64,000 nucleotides of DNA from Acidimicrobiales bacterium mtb01. Its GTDB lineage: Bacteria; Actinomycetota; Acidimicrobiia; Acidimicrobiales; Ilumatobacteraceae. Under the pieces are notes generated by a model, which searched no databases, was not told where the DNA came from, and was given only the letters and a program-made list of their open reading frames with translations. The translations under genes were made by a program, and so were the position numbers. Numbering within the stretch: position 1 is the first letter of the stretch; the number at the start of each line of letters is the position of its first letter. Of the stretch, positions 50,105-58,074 are shown one piece after another. The stretch spans positions 124,001 to 188,000 of the forward strand of contig NBNI01000004.1 in the NCBI GenBank assembly GCA_004379135.1, in the 5' to 3' direction.

Positions 50105-53100
50105 TCAGTTGTCTCCACCAGAGCCACCAGAGCCACCAGAGCCACCAGAACATCCGCTACCGGCGAGTCCGAGCGGACCGTCGTTCGCGCCGTTCGGGAG
50201 GCCCTTCGTGCCTCCGTTGCCTCCCGAGCCGCAGGCACTACCGTTGTACGAGTCACCTCCGGTACCACCGCGACCGCCGTCGCCTGCGACTGACGGGGCA
50301 CTCGCCGTGGCCGGAATGGAACCGCCGTTGCCGCCGTTGCCGCCGGCACCGCTCGCCGACGACGCTCCGTCGCCGAGGCCACCCGCACCACCGTTGCCAC
50401 CAAAACCACCAAAGGTCTGACAAGAGATGCAACTGCCGATCACGTCTCCGCCGTTGCCGCCGTTGCCGCCGACCCCCGCAGTCCCTCCGGGCCCGCTGCT
50501 TCCGCCGGGACCGCCCAAACCGCCGTCTCCGGCGTAGGACAAGGTCGTGGCAGCCGAATCGCCGCCGTCGCCGCCGTTGCCACCATCGCCCCCATTAGCG
50601 CCGAAGCCGCCGAAGCCGCCGAAGCCGCCGTCGCCGCCGTACACCTTTCCATCGACAGCCGCGTATCCAGTGGCGTCTGCGTCGCCGCCGTTTCCGCCGT
50701 CGCCGCCTCGACCGCCGTCGGTGCCGAAGCCGCCAAAGCCGCCGTTTCCGCCGTTTCCGCCGTCTCCAGCGAAGGCTTCTTGTGAGCCGCCAACAGAAGC
50801 CGTCGCGTTGCCGCCGTTTCCGCCGGCACCGCCGTCACCGATCGATCCGCCGTCTCCACCGGCACCGCCGTCGCCTGCAAAGCCGTCTTCGCTGTTTCCT
50901 CCTTGACCGCCACGTCCGCCATTTCCGTATGAGCCGGTGGGCATGGCTCCCGCGGTCCCGGTACTACCGGGACTGACGCCGGCGCCCCCCGCTCCGCCCG
51001 CACCTGGCGATCCGAGGTTTCCGCCGTTTCCGCCGTTTCCGCCGTCGCCTGCATACTGGGAAACAAATCCGTTGCCGCCGTTTCCGCCGTCGCCACCATC
51101 GCCGGGTAGGCCGGGTAGGCCGCCGTTCCCGCCATCCCCTCCAGCCAGGGCCGAGATGTGTCCTCCGCCGACTCCGCCCACTCCGCCGTTGCCACCATCT
51201 CCGCCGTCGCCGCCGAAGCCGCCTGGTGAGAGATCTACAGAAGCGTTCTGTCCGTTCGCGCCGAGACCGCCCGCGCCGCCGTTGCCCCCGGCGCCGCCGT
51301 GTCCACTGAGTCCGCTGGTTCCATTGGGTCCCGCAGCGCCTCCGACACCGCCGGTTCCGGCCAGACCGCCGTCCCCGGCAAGGCCAGGTTGGCCACCGTC
51401 GCCACCGGCGCCGCCGTCGCCACCCGATTGTCCGTCGACCCCGGCGGTCGGGCCGTCCGCGCCAGCGGCGCCATGGCCACCGTCTCCACCGTTTGCGCCA
51501 TCGCCGCCATTTCCACCGGCTCCACCACCACCGTTCGAACCGGTGCCGAGAACTGCGCCGCCGTCGCCTCCAGGTCCACCGTTGCCACCATCTCCGCCGG
51601 AACTACCCGCAGATCCAGCCGCACCTGGGAGGACTCCATCGGCACCAGAGAATCCGGCAAGGCCGTCGCCACCATTTCCGCCGTCGCCGCCGGTTCCCCC
51701 GTTGCCAGAAGTCGATCCGCCGCTGCCACCGGCGCCGCCTGCGCCGCCGCTGCCGCCGGACCTGTATGTCAGGTTGCCGTCGCCACCGTCGCCGCCTGCG
51801 CCGCCGTTGCCGCCGGAACCGGTCTCTCCACCAGCACCGCCGTTTCCACCGAACCCGCCGTATCGGCCGTTTCCACCGTCTCCGCCATCTCCGCCATCGC
51901 CAGTGCCGAGCCCCGACCCGCCCGGGCCCCCATCACCGCCGTATGACTGGAACCCTGTCGAGGTCGCATCGCCGCCGTGGCCACCGTTTCCTCCAGTGCC
52001 GGAACCACTGACAACGACTGTGCCACCGACGCCACCAGTGCCACCGAATGCCTGGGACGCTGTCGCAGTCGCATCGCCGCCGTTTCCACCGTTTCCGCCG
52101 TCGGCCCCGATTGCGGTTCCGCCAGTCCCGCCGCTTCCACCAAACGCGGTGTCGGCGGCGGCGTCGCCGCCGTGGCCGCCGTCTCCGGCCAGGCCAGACG
52201 ATGTATTGGTGAGACCGCCTGACCCGCCGTAACCGCCCTTCGCAGAGCCTCCGCCCGTGGCGTGACCCCCGTTGCCGCCGTCACCGGCCTGGCCCAAAGT
52301 CGTGGTTCCGCCGCCGCCACCCCCGCCACCGAATGCCGAAAGACCGTCAGGTGGTGCAGGGGAGAGAGTCGAGGTCGCGTCACCGCCGTCGCCGCCGTCG
52401 CCGGCCTGGCCCGAGAACGAGTAGCCGCCAGTAGCGCCCAATCCGCCGTCCGCCTCGCCATTTCCAGACGTTGCGTTGCCGCCTCGGCCACCTTGGCCAC
52501 CTTGGCCACCGTCGGCGCTTGTGTTGCCACCCACACCGCCGGGGCCTCCGGTGCTGCTGCCGTCCTGGCTGGTCGCGTTTCCGCCGTCACCGCCATCGCC
52601 GCCATTGCCCAGTGATCCACCATTGCCACCGTCGCCTCCGGGGCCACCCGTCGTGTTCGTCGATCCAGACGCCGTGTGGTTCCCGCCGTCACCGCCATCG
52701 CCTCCGTTGCCGACGGTTCCAGAGACACTGCTGCCTGCGGACCCGGCACTTCCGCTATTCGCCCCCGTTCCGGCAACGCCAGCCGCTCCAGCAAGGCCAG
52801 GATTACCGCCATCCCCACCGGCACCGCCTGGTCCACCCGGTTGTTCTCCTACGCCCGCTGAGCCGTTGCCGCCGTCGCCACCATCTCCCGGCGATCCGGC
52901 GTCTCCACCGTTGCCGGCGTCTCCACCGTCACCCTGGGTTCCGGTAGTGCCACCCAACCCACCGCTCCCGCCGACGCCGCCATCTCCGCCATCTCCGCCG
53001 TCTTGACCCATTCCGCCCGGGCCGGTGATCATGAAGCCGTCGGCTCCGTTGGCGCCGTTGCCACCGTTGCCTGCGTCTCCACCCGCGCCGCCGTCGCCCG

Positions 53101-56086
53101 ACGCGCCCGACGGACCGCCGTTGCCACCGAAGCCACCGTTGCCACCCTTGCCACCGTCTTGGCCATCCCCACCGACGCCGTTGGCTCCGTTGGCGCCGTT
53201 GCCGCCGTCGCCGCCATCTCCGCCATCTCCGTCGATACCTGACGCGCCCGAGGGACCGCCGAGACCGCCGACGCCGCCGTTGCCACCGTTCCCACCGTTG
53301 CCACCGTCTTGACCGGGGCTGACGCCGTTGGCTCCGTTGGCGCCATTGCCGCCGTCGCCGCCGTCGCCGCCATCTCCGTCGATACCTGACGCGCCCGAGG
53401 GACCGCCGAGGCCGCCGACGCCGCCGAAGCCACCGAGGCCGCCGTCGCCGCCGTCGCCGCCAGGGCTGACGCCGTTGGCTCCGTTGGCGCCGTCTCCGCC
53501 GTCGCCTGCGTTGCCACCATCGCCATCGGGGGAGTTGCCTCCGTTGCCTCCGAAGCCGCCGTCGGCACCGGGAAGCGTCGCATTGAAGCCATTGCCTCCG
53601 TTGCCGCCATCGGCAGCGGAGGCCTCCGCCCCAAGAATTCCATCCGAACCGAAGGTGGGGCCGACCCCGCCGATGCCGTTCAGGCCCGGAGTTCCCACCT
53701 CTCCGGCATCGCCGCCATCACCGCCGTCGGGAGTGACAGCACTGCCTGCCGTACCATGGCCACCACTGCCGGGCGCGCCGGCGTTGCCACCATCGCCTCC
53801 ATTTCCACCGATGCCGTCGGAGGCCGCCACTCCGGCGGCGCCGAACTGGCTTCCTCCGGTTCCCGAGGTGCCCTTGGCTCCGCCGGAACCACCGAAGCCG
53901 CCGTCGCCGCCATCACCGCCGTGGCCGCCGTCGCCGCCATTCGGAGTTGTCGATATGCCGTCGCCTCCGTTGGCGCCGTCACCACCGTTGCCACCGTTGC
54001 CACCGTTGCCACCGTTGCCACCGTTGCCACCGTTGCCGCCGGCTCCTCCGTTGCCGATCAGAGAGCCGCCGCTTCCGCCATTGCCGCCATCACCACCGCT
54101 TTGGCCGTCGGTGCCCGACTGACCACTGCCGCCGTTGGTGCCCGCGCCACCCGGTGTCACTGCGTCGTTACCGCTCGAACCCGGATAACCATCGACTCCA
54201 TTCAGGCCGACGTAACCGCTCCCGCCGGCCCCTCCGTCGCCGATCAGACCTGCGCTTCCCCCACTACCCCCATCGGGGACCGCGGCATCTCCCGCCGCGC
54301 CGTCGCCTCCGTTTCCGTACAACGTGCCGCCGTTCGTGCCGCTTGCACCCGGAGTTGCCGCATCCGTGCCGTTACCGATCACGAGAGTTGGTCCCGAGTA
54401 CAACGTGGTTAGGTTGCTCAGGCCATCCGGACCGTTGAATCCGGCACGACCAGGCTGACCGGCCTGCCCCGGAGAACCGGCGTTGGCTGTTGCCCCGGGG
54501 ACTCCCGCGGTGCCCTTGGCCCCACCGAGGCCGGCTGCGCCGGCAACGCCCGGCTGTCCGCCCGCGCCGCCCGCACCACCCGTGCCACCGAATCCGGCTG
54601 GGCCTCCCTTGCCACCGACCGCATCGAAGTACCCGTTCGCGCCCGGCCCACCGTTTCCGCCGTCGCCACCCTTGGTGCCATTTCCGCCCAGGCCACCCGA
54701 GCCAGCATCCCCGCCATTGCCGCCAAGACCGCTCCGCTTCCCACCGGCTCCGCCGACTCCACCCGATCCACCGTTTCCTCCGGGAAGGCCCGAGGCTCCC
54801 GGCCCGCCCGATCCTCCGGCGCCGCCGTTGCCAGCGGCACCGAGAACCGGGGGCAGTGTCAGATCGCCATCGAGTCCACCGTGAACCGCCAATCCACCTG
54901 GGCCGCCGTTGCCGCCGCGCTTGCCAGGAAGACCCGTACCTCCGTTGCCGCCGGCGCCACCGAAGGCGAGTCCGGTGTAGGTGGCCGCCTGGCCGCCCGA
55001 TCCACCACTTCCGCCGAACATCCCGTCGCCACCCCGAGGGGCAACCGTGGGTCCGAATGCTTGGTACGACGGAGAGCCCTGCCCTCCGTTGACCTCCCAC
55101 CACACAACAGTGGATGGAAGATCGACGGCCGTGGGTACGACGCCGGTGCCGCCTGCGCCGCCGGCGCCGCCATCACCACCGTCGCCGCCTGCGCCAGCCC
55201 ACTCGCCGCCTGCGCCTCCGGCACCGCCCTGCCCGCCGTCGCCGCCGGCTTGACCGACCGTTGACGCTGCGCCGTCGCCACCGTCACCACCGTCACCACC
55301 CGAATTCGTGCGTGCACTCGTGCCAACGTTGCCGCCGTTGCCACCATCACCAGCGTCACCACCGTTCAGATCGGCGACGCCGTCACCGCCATCACCGCCA
55401 TCACCGCCATCACCCGAAACCTCGCCGCCGTTGCCACCGTGACCACCGTCGCCGCCCTTGGCTCCGTTCCCACCGTCACCGCCATGACCATGGCGGGAGG
55501 TGCGACCACCGTCGCCGCCACGACAGGATTCGCCCGAGCATGAGGACGACGCATCGCCACCATCGCCTCCATCACCGCCGAAGAGGCCGCCATTGCCTCC
55601 ACGACCGCTGTTGAAACCGTCGCCACCGTCACCGAGGAGAAGACCTCCGTTTCCTCCGTTGCACACCGTGCCTTGAGGGCAATTCTCAGTCGAATAAGAG
55701 AAGCCCGTTCCGAAGTACAGGCCGGCGTGGGGATCGGTCGCGGTGCCGTTCTTCACCAGCTGGATGCCGTCGCAGGCTCTGACCTGTCGACGAATCTTCT
55801 TCACCACTGCATCGATGTCGATGTCTTCATCGGTGTACACCCCGGTGCCAGGGCGATGATTGCTGTGCGGTTCGAGGAACGAGATGAGTCGAATGAGGCA
55901 TCGCGCGTCCCGCGGCGAGAAGAAACTGCCCGCGGAGTTGGAACCTGAGGACGGTGAATTCGGTGTCGCGGGTGTGGCCGAGGAGTGGGACGCTCCGAGA
56001 GTCGCGGCTGCGACCAACACGGTGAAAATGAACGCCAAGGAACGAACTGCAACTCGAAGACGAGAAACGACCACCACTACCCCCAT
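50105..56086 (-). CDS. Giant secreted glycine-rich PGRS-like repeat protein
   Basis: 1993 aa. Residues about 10-37 form a Sec signal peptide (basic N-part, FIFTVLVAAATLGA core). A unique segment to residue 142 follows with Cys 63, 105, 136 and 142 and an acidic YTDEDIDID. From there to the end it is almost entirely GGN, GGD, GGA triplets, as in mycobacterial PGRS domains, and there is no PE domain, membrane anchor or sorting signal. A few Cys pairs interrupt the repeats (SSCSGESC, SCISC). The fold is probably polyglycine-II-like. Likely outside the cell, possibly an adhesin or matrix protein. The ATG lacks an evident ribosome site. Closing part ends GGSGGSGGDN. Confidence 0.85.
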   Translation of the reverse strand: MGVVVVVSRLRVAVRSLAFIFTVLVAAATLGASHSSATPATPNSPSSGSNSAGSFFSPRDARCLIRLISFLEPHSNHRPGTGVYTDEDIDIDAVVKKIRRQVRACDGIQLVKNGTATDPHAGLYFGTGFSYSTENCPQGTVCNGGNGGLLLGDGGDGFNSGRGGNGGLFGGDGGDGGDASSSCSGESCRGGDGGRTSRHGHGGDGGNGAKGGDGGHGGNGGEVSGDGGDGGDGGDGVADLNGGDAGDGGNGGNVGTSARTNSGGDGGDGGDGAASTVGQAGGDGGQGGAGGAGGEWAGAGGDGGDGGAGGAGGTGVVPTAVDLPSTVVWWEVNGGQGSPSYQAFGPTVAPRGGDGMFGGSGGSGGQAATYTGLAFGGAGGNGGTGLPGKRGGNGGPGGLAVHGGLDGDLTLPPVLGAAGNGGAGGSGGPGASGLPGGNGGSGGVGGAGGKRSGLGGNGGDAGSGGLGGNGTKGGDGGNGGPGANGYFDAVGGKGGPAGFGGTGGAGGAGGQPGVAGAAGLGGAKGTAGVPGATANAGSPGQAGQPGRAGFNGPDGLSNLTTLYSGPTLVIGNGTDAATPGASGTNGGTLYGNGGDGAAGDAAVPDGGSGGSAGLIGDGGAGGSGYVGLNGVDGYPGSSGNDAVTPGGAGTNGGSGQSGTDGQSGGDGGNGGSGGSLIGNGGAGGNGGNGGNGGNGGNGGNGGDGANGGDGISTTPNGGDGGHGGDGGDGGFGGSGGAKGTSGTGGSQFGAAGVAASDGIGGNGGDGGNAGAPGSGGHGTAGSAVTPDGGDGGDAGEVGTPGLNGIGGVGPTFGSDGILGAEASAADGGNGGNGFNATLPGADGGFGGNGGNSPDGDGGNAGDGGDGANGANGVSPGGDGGDGGLGGFGGVGGLGGPSGASGIDGDGGDGGDGGNGANGANGVSPGQDGGNGGNGGNGGVGGLGGPSGASGIDGDGGDGGDGGNGANGANGVGGDGQDGGKGGNGGFGGNGGPSGASGDGGAGGDAGNGGNGANGADGFMITGPGGMGQDGGDGGDGGVGGSGGLGGTTGTQGDGGDAGNGGDAGSPGDGGDGGNGSAGVGEQPGGPGGAGGDGGNPGLAGAAGVAGTGANSGSAGSAGSSVSGTVGNGGDGGDGGNHTASGSTNTTGGPGGDGGNGGSLGNGGDGGDGGNATSQDGSSTGGPGGVGGNTSADGGQGGQGGRGGNATSGNGEADGGLGATGGYSFSGQAGDGGDGGDATSTLSPAPPDGLSAFGGGGGGGGTTTLGQAGDGGNGGHATGGGSAKGGYGGSGGLTNTSSGLAGDGGHGGDAAADTAFGGSGGTGGTAIGADGGNGGNGGDATATASQAFGGTGGVGGTVVVSGSGTGGNGGHGGDATSTGFQSYGGDGGPGGSGLGTGDGGDGGDGGNGRYGGFGGNGGAGGETGSGGNGGAGGDGGDGNLTYRSGGSGGAGGAGGSGGSTSGNGGTGGDGGNGGDGLAGFSGADGVLPGAAGSAGSSGGDGGNGGPGGDGGAVLGTGSNGGGGAGGNGGDGANGGDGGHGAAGADGPTAGVDGQSGGDGGAGGDGGQPGLAGDGGLAGTGGVGGAAGPNGTSGLSGHGGAGGNGGAGGLGANGQNASVDLSPGGFGGDGGDGGNGGVGGVGGGHISALAGGDGGNGGLPGLPGDGGDGGNGGNGFVSQYAGDGGNGGNGGNLGSPGAGGAGGAGVSPGSTGTAGAMPTGSYGNGGRGGQGGNSEDGFAGDGGAGGDGGSIGDGGAGGNGGNATASVGGSQEAFAGDGGNGGNGGFGGFGTDGGRGGDGGNGGDADATGYAAVDGKVYGGDGGFGGFGGFGANGGDGGNGGDGGDSAATTLSYAGDGGLGGPGGSSGPGGTAGVGGNGGNGGDVIGSCISCQTFGGFGGNGGAGGLGDGASSASGAGGNGGNGGSIPATASAPSVAGDGGRGGTGGDSYNGSACGSGGNGGTKGLPNGANDGPLGLAGSGCSGGSGGSGGSGGDN
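53042..53540 (-). repeat. Tandem 49-residue blocks in the PGRS-like gene
   Basis: The sequence GGCTCCGTTGGCG recurs at 53042, 53183, 53330 and 53477: periods of 141, 147 and 147 bp (47, 49 and 49 codons). Each block reads on the minus strand NGANG, a GGxGG run, then GGPSGASG and DGGDGG. Recent in-frame duplication is the likely origin. Confidence 0.8.
53982..54035 (-). repeat. 9-bp microrepeat, six perfect copies
   Basis: CCACCGTTG repeated six times without change, coding Asn-Gly-Gly on the minus strand inside the giant gene. Slippage here changes length by whole triplets and leaves the frame intact. Confidence 0.85.
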
Positions 56087-56220
56087 AGACGTCGGCCTTG
56101 GCCGCTGGTTTCAGCGTAGACCAACGTCTCTCGGCTCGGAAAACGTTCGCCTCGGGGGCATTTGGGTAGTTGGCAAGCCCTCTGCCCCGTAGGTGGGCGA
56201 GGGTCGGAAGAATTCGAGGG

Positions 56221-56607
56221 TCAGGCCTTCTCGGCGAAACCGTTGGCGATGGTCGCGAAGTCGAAGTAATCGCGCCACTCGGTGATCTTCCCGTCGCGCA
56301 CGCGGAAGAGTCCGGTGACCGGCAGTTCCACCCAGCCCTTCGCGAGTTCGTGGCGATCGAGCCGTTCGAGGCACACGACATCGCCGGCCACGACTTCGGT
56401 GCGGATGACGAACTCGTTGCGGATCACGGGTGCGAAGAATGGTTCGAGAACCGCGCGCACTCCCTCGGGGCCGAGGGAAGGGGCCGGTCCGAGCGGGGAG
56501 TTGATGTACTCGCAGTCGGGTGCCACATGGGTGACGGCGGTGTCGTAGTCGAGCGACTCCATCGCTTTCATGAATGCCCGAACGACGTCGATGGGTTGGG
56601 TGGTCAT
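56221..56607 (-). CDS. Limonene-1,2-epoxide hydrolase/NTF2-like protein
   Basis: 128 aa, NTF2-like fold. CLERLDRHEL supplies an Arg/Asp pair and FRVRDGKITEWRDYFD the late Asp, the arrangement of the limonene-epoxide hydrolase catalytic triad (Asp-Arg-Asp). May open a small epoxide or have a related hydrolytic or isomerase role. Starts 1 bp after the stop of the membrane-protein gene, so second gene of an operon probably under the divergent TetR. Confidence 0.82.
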   Translation of the reverse strand: MTTQPIDVVRAFMKAMESLDYDTAVTHVAPDCEYINSPLGPAPSLGPEGVRAVLEPFFAPVIRNEFVIRTEVVAGDVVCLERLDRHELAKGWVELPVTGLFRVRDGKITEWRDYFDFATIANGFAEKA

Positions 56608-56608
56608 A

Positions 56609-57004
56609 TCAGCCTTTCGTGTCGTGGGGTTCGTGGTTCTTGTCGGGGATCAGCAAGTCGCATGTGACGATGCCGACGCCGCCGAAGACGATGGACGCCA
56701 GAACGATCACGGCCCCCGGTCCCTGATGGCCGTACAACTGCGGGGCGAATCCGGATGCGATCGAGTCGAAGGTGAGGGCGCCAAGAGTCGCGATGGACGC
56801 GGCATATCGATGGCCGATCGAAAGGAGGCGAGTGATCGGTCGAATCGAGAAGACGAAGACGGGTGCGGTGATCGCCGCGACGAGGAAGAGGACGATCCGT
56901 CCACCGTTTTCGAGCGGGAAGTCGTCGGGCACGAGGCGGAACACCAGAGCCACGGCGAACGCCAGGAAGGCTCCGATCAACAAGACGGGCAGATGTCGTT
57001 TCAT
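56609..57004 (-). CDS. Small four-helix membrane protein, unknown
   Basis: 131 aa, four hydrophobic segments at roughly 5-25, 37-55, 68-80 and 95-115, and a hydrophilic tail with HEPHD. No family that I can name firmly. GGGAG ribosome site before the ATG and a TACATT -10 (minus strand, 57047-57052) in the shared spacer. Partner of the epoxide-hydrolase-like gene; likely repressed by the divergent TetR. Confidence 0.7.
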   Translation of the reverse strand: MKRHLPVLLIGAFLAFAVALVFRLVPDDFPLENGGRIVLFLVAAITAPVFVFSIRPITRLLSIGHRYAASIATLGALTFDSIASGFAPQLYGHQGPGAVIVLASIVFGGVGIVTCDLLIPDKNHEPHDTKG

Positions 57005-57048
57005 GGGAACTCCCTACGGATCTCAGGCGGGTTCGGCTTGGAGTAGAA

Positions 57049-57064
57049 TGTAGTCATCACTACA
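57049..57064. promoter_or_regulatory. TetR-type operator candidate
   Basis: TGTAGT-CATC-ACTACA is a perfect palindrome in the spacer between the membrane-protein operon and the TetR gene. It overlaps the minus-strand -10 (57047-57052) of the operon and lies just upstream of the TetR gene -10 (57089-57094), the normal place for a TetR operator. Confidence 0.6.
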
Positions 57065-57100
57065 AACGCTGTCAAGACCGATCGTCGCTACAGTCGAATC

Positions 57101-57640
57101 GTGGGCTACCGCCATTCCTCCGCCGAGATCCTCGACGCGGCCATCGAGGTGTCGGTCGAGAATGGATTGAGCTCACTGACCTTCGCCCGGGTGGCCGAAG
57201 CGCTCGGAATCAGCGATCGCATGGTGGTCTATTACTTCCCGACCAAGGTCGACCTCGTCGTGGGCGTTGCCGAACGACTCGGTTCGGAACTGCAGGACCT
57301 GTTGGCCCGAGCGTTCGGCGACGAACGCCGGTCGCCGGAGGAGCTGCTGTCGTTTGCCTGGCCGGTGCTCGCCACGCGCCGCGGAGATCGCGTCTTCGCC
57401 CTCTTCTTCGAGATGATCGGATTCGCCAGTTCGGGCCAAGAGCCGTATCCGGCGATGGTGCGCGCGCTGATGGAGGGGTGGCGCGACTGGTTGGCCGAGC
57501 GAGTGGAGGGTGATCGCATCGACCTGCGACGTCGGGGCGCACTGTCCGTGATGGCGAGGATCGACGGTTTGCTTCTGATGCGACGCACCATGGGCAACGA
57601 CGCGGCCCAATTGGCCGCCCGCGAACTCGGGATCACGTGA
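57101..57640 (+). CDS. TetR/AcrR family regulator
   Basis: 179 aa. N-terminal helix-turn-helix: AEILDAAIEVSVENGLSSLTFARVAEALGISDRMVVYYFPTK split across the usual positions (residues 8-49), then a variable ligand domain with GYPAM-like helices. Represses a neighbouring operon until it binds a small ligand. GTG start at 57101 with TACAGT (57089-57094) exactly 6 nt upstream. Divergent from the membrane-protein and epoxide-hydrolase-like genes. Convergent with the winged-helix gene. Confidence 0.9.
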   Translation: MGYRHSSAEILDAAIEVSVENGLSSLTFARVAEALGISDRMVVYYFPTKVDLVVGVAERLGSELQDLLARAFGDERRSPEELLSFAWPVLATRRGDRVFALFFEMIGFASSGQEPYPAMVRALMEGWRDWLAERVEGDRIDLRRRGALSVMARIDGLLLMRRTMGNDAAQLAARELGIT

Positions 57641-57653
57641 GTGTCGATTCGCG

Positions 57654-57968
57654 CTAACGCGCGCGTTTTGTGAGTGGTCGGAAGATCTCGGCGATCTTGT
57701 GATCGGACTCGAGTGGATGGCGAAGCGGGCGATCGAGGTTCACGGAGTACACGTTGTTGCGACCCTGCTTGTTGCGTTCCACGTAACCGGCGTTCACGAG
57801 ATCGGTCACGATGCTGTGCACCGCGCGTTCTCCGATGCCCACGCGGCGAGCGATCTCGGCCAGCCGAACCTCGGAGTCCTGGGCGATGCACAGCAACACG
57901 TGGGCGTGATTGGAGAGGAAAGTCCAGGTGGGAACCTCGGCGGGGGCAGGGGGAAGCCGTCCGGTCAT
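57654..57968 (-). CDS. Small winged-helix transcription regulator
   Basis: 104 aa, one domain. VLLCIAQDSEVRLAEIARRVGIGERAVHSIVTDL is a helix-turn-helix, then a wing with GYVERNKQGRNNVYSVN, as in MarR/ArsR-like regulators. A short tail ends KRAR. Leaderless start: TAATCT (minus strand, 57975-57980) 6 nt before the ATG. Divergent from icd with a 106-bp spacer containing a palindrome, so it may control icd or itself. Confidence 0.82.
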   Translation of the reverse strand: MTGRLPPAPAEVPTWTFLSNHAHVLLCIAQDSEVRLAEIARRVGIGERAVHSIVTDLVNAGYVERNKQGRNNVYSVNLDRPLRHPLESDHKIAEIFRPLTKRAR

Positions 57969-58007
57969 GGCCCCAGATTAGTGACCGAAGACGCATCACT
58001 GTCGGAC

Positions 58008-58044
58008 TTGACTTCCTTCTAGAAACCTGGTTTAGAATACAGGT
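58008..58044 (+). promoter_or_regulatory. icd promoter region with palindromes
   Basis: TTGACT (58008-58013) and TAGAAT (58033-58038), 19-bp spacer. AAACC-T-GGTTT (58023-58033) is a perfect palindrome between them, and ACCTG (58025-58029) pairs with CAGGT (58040-58044) across the -10. A regulator bound here would block the promoter; the winged-helix protein next door is a candidate. Confidence 0.5.
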
Positions 58045-58074
58045 ATTAGATAACGCCTGTTGAAGGAGGCCAGA

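Noticed and set aside
50937-52232. Long plus-strand open frame of 431 codons, proline rich (PPSPP repeats)
   Set aside because: It is the antisense of the GGN repeats of the minus-strand giant gene; the minus frame is open for 5982 bp with a signal peptide.
50105-55700. CRISPR-like look of the repeated short units
   Set aside because: Period is 9 bp and its multiples, in frame with a protein, with no constant repeat plus unique spacer structure and no cas genes.
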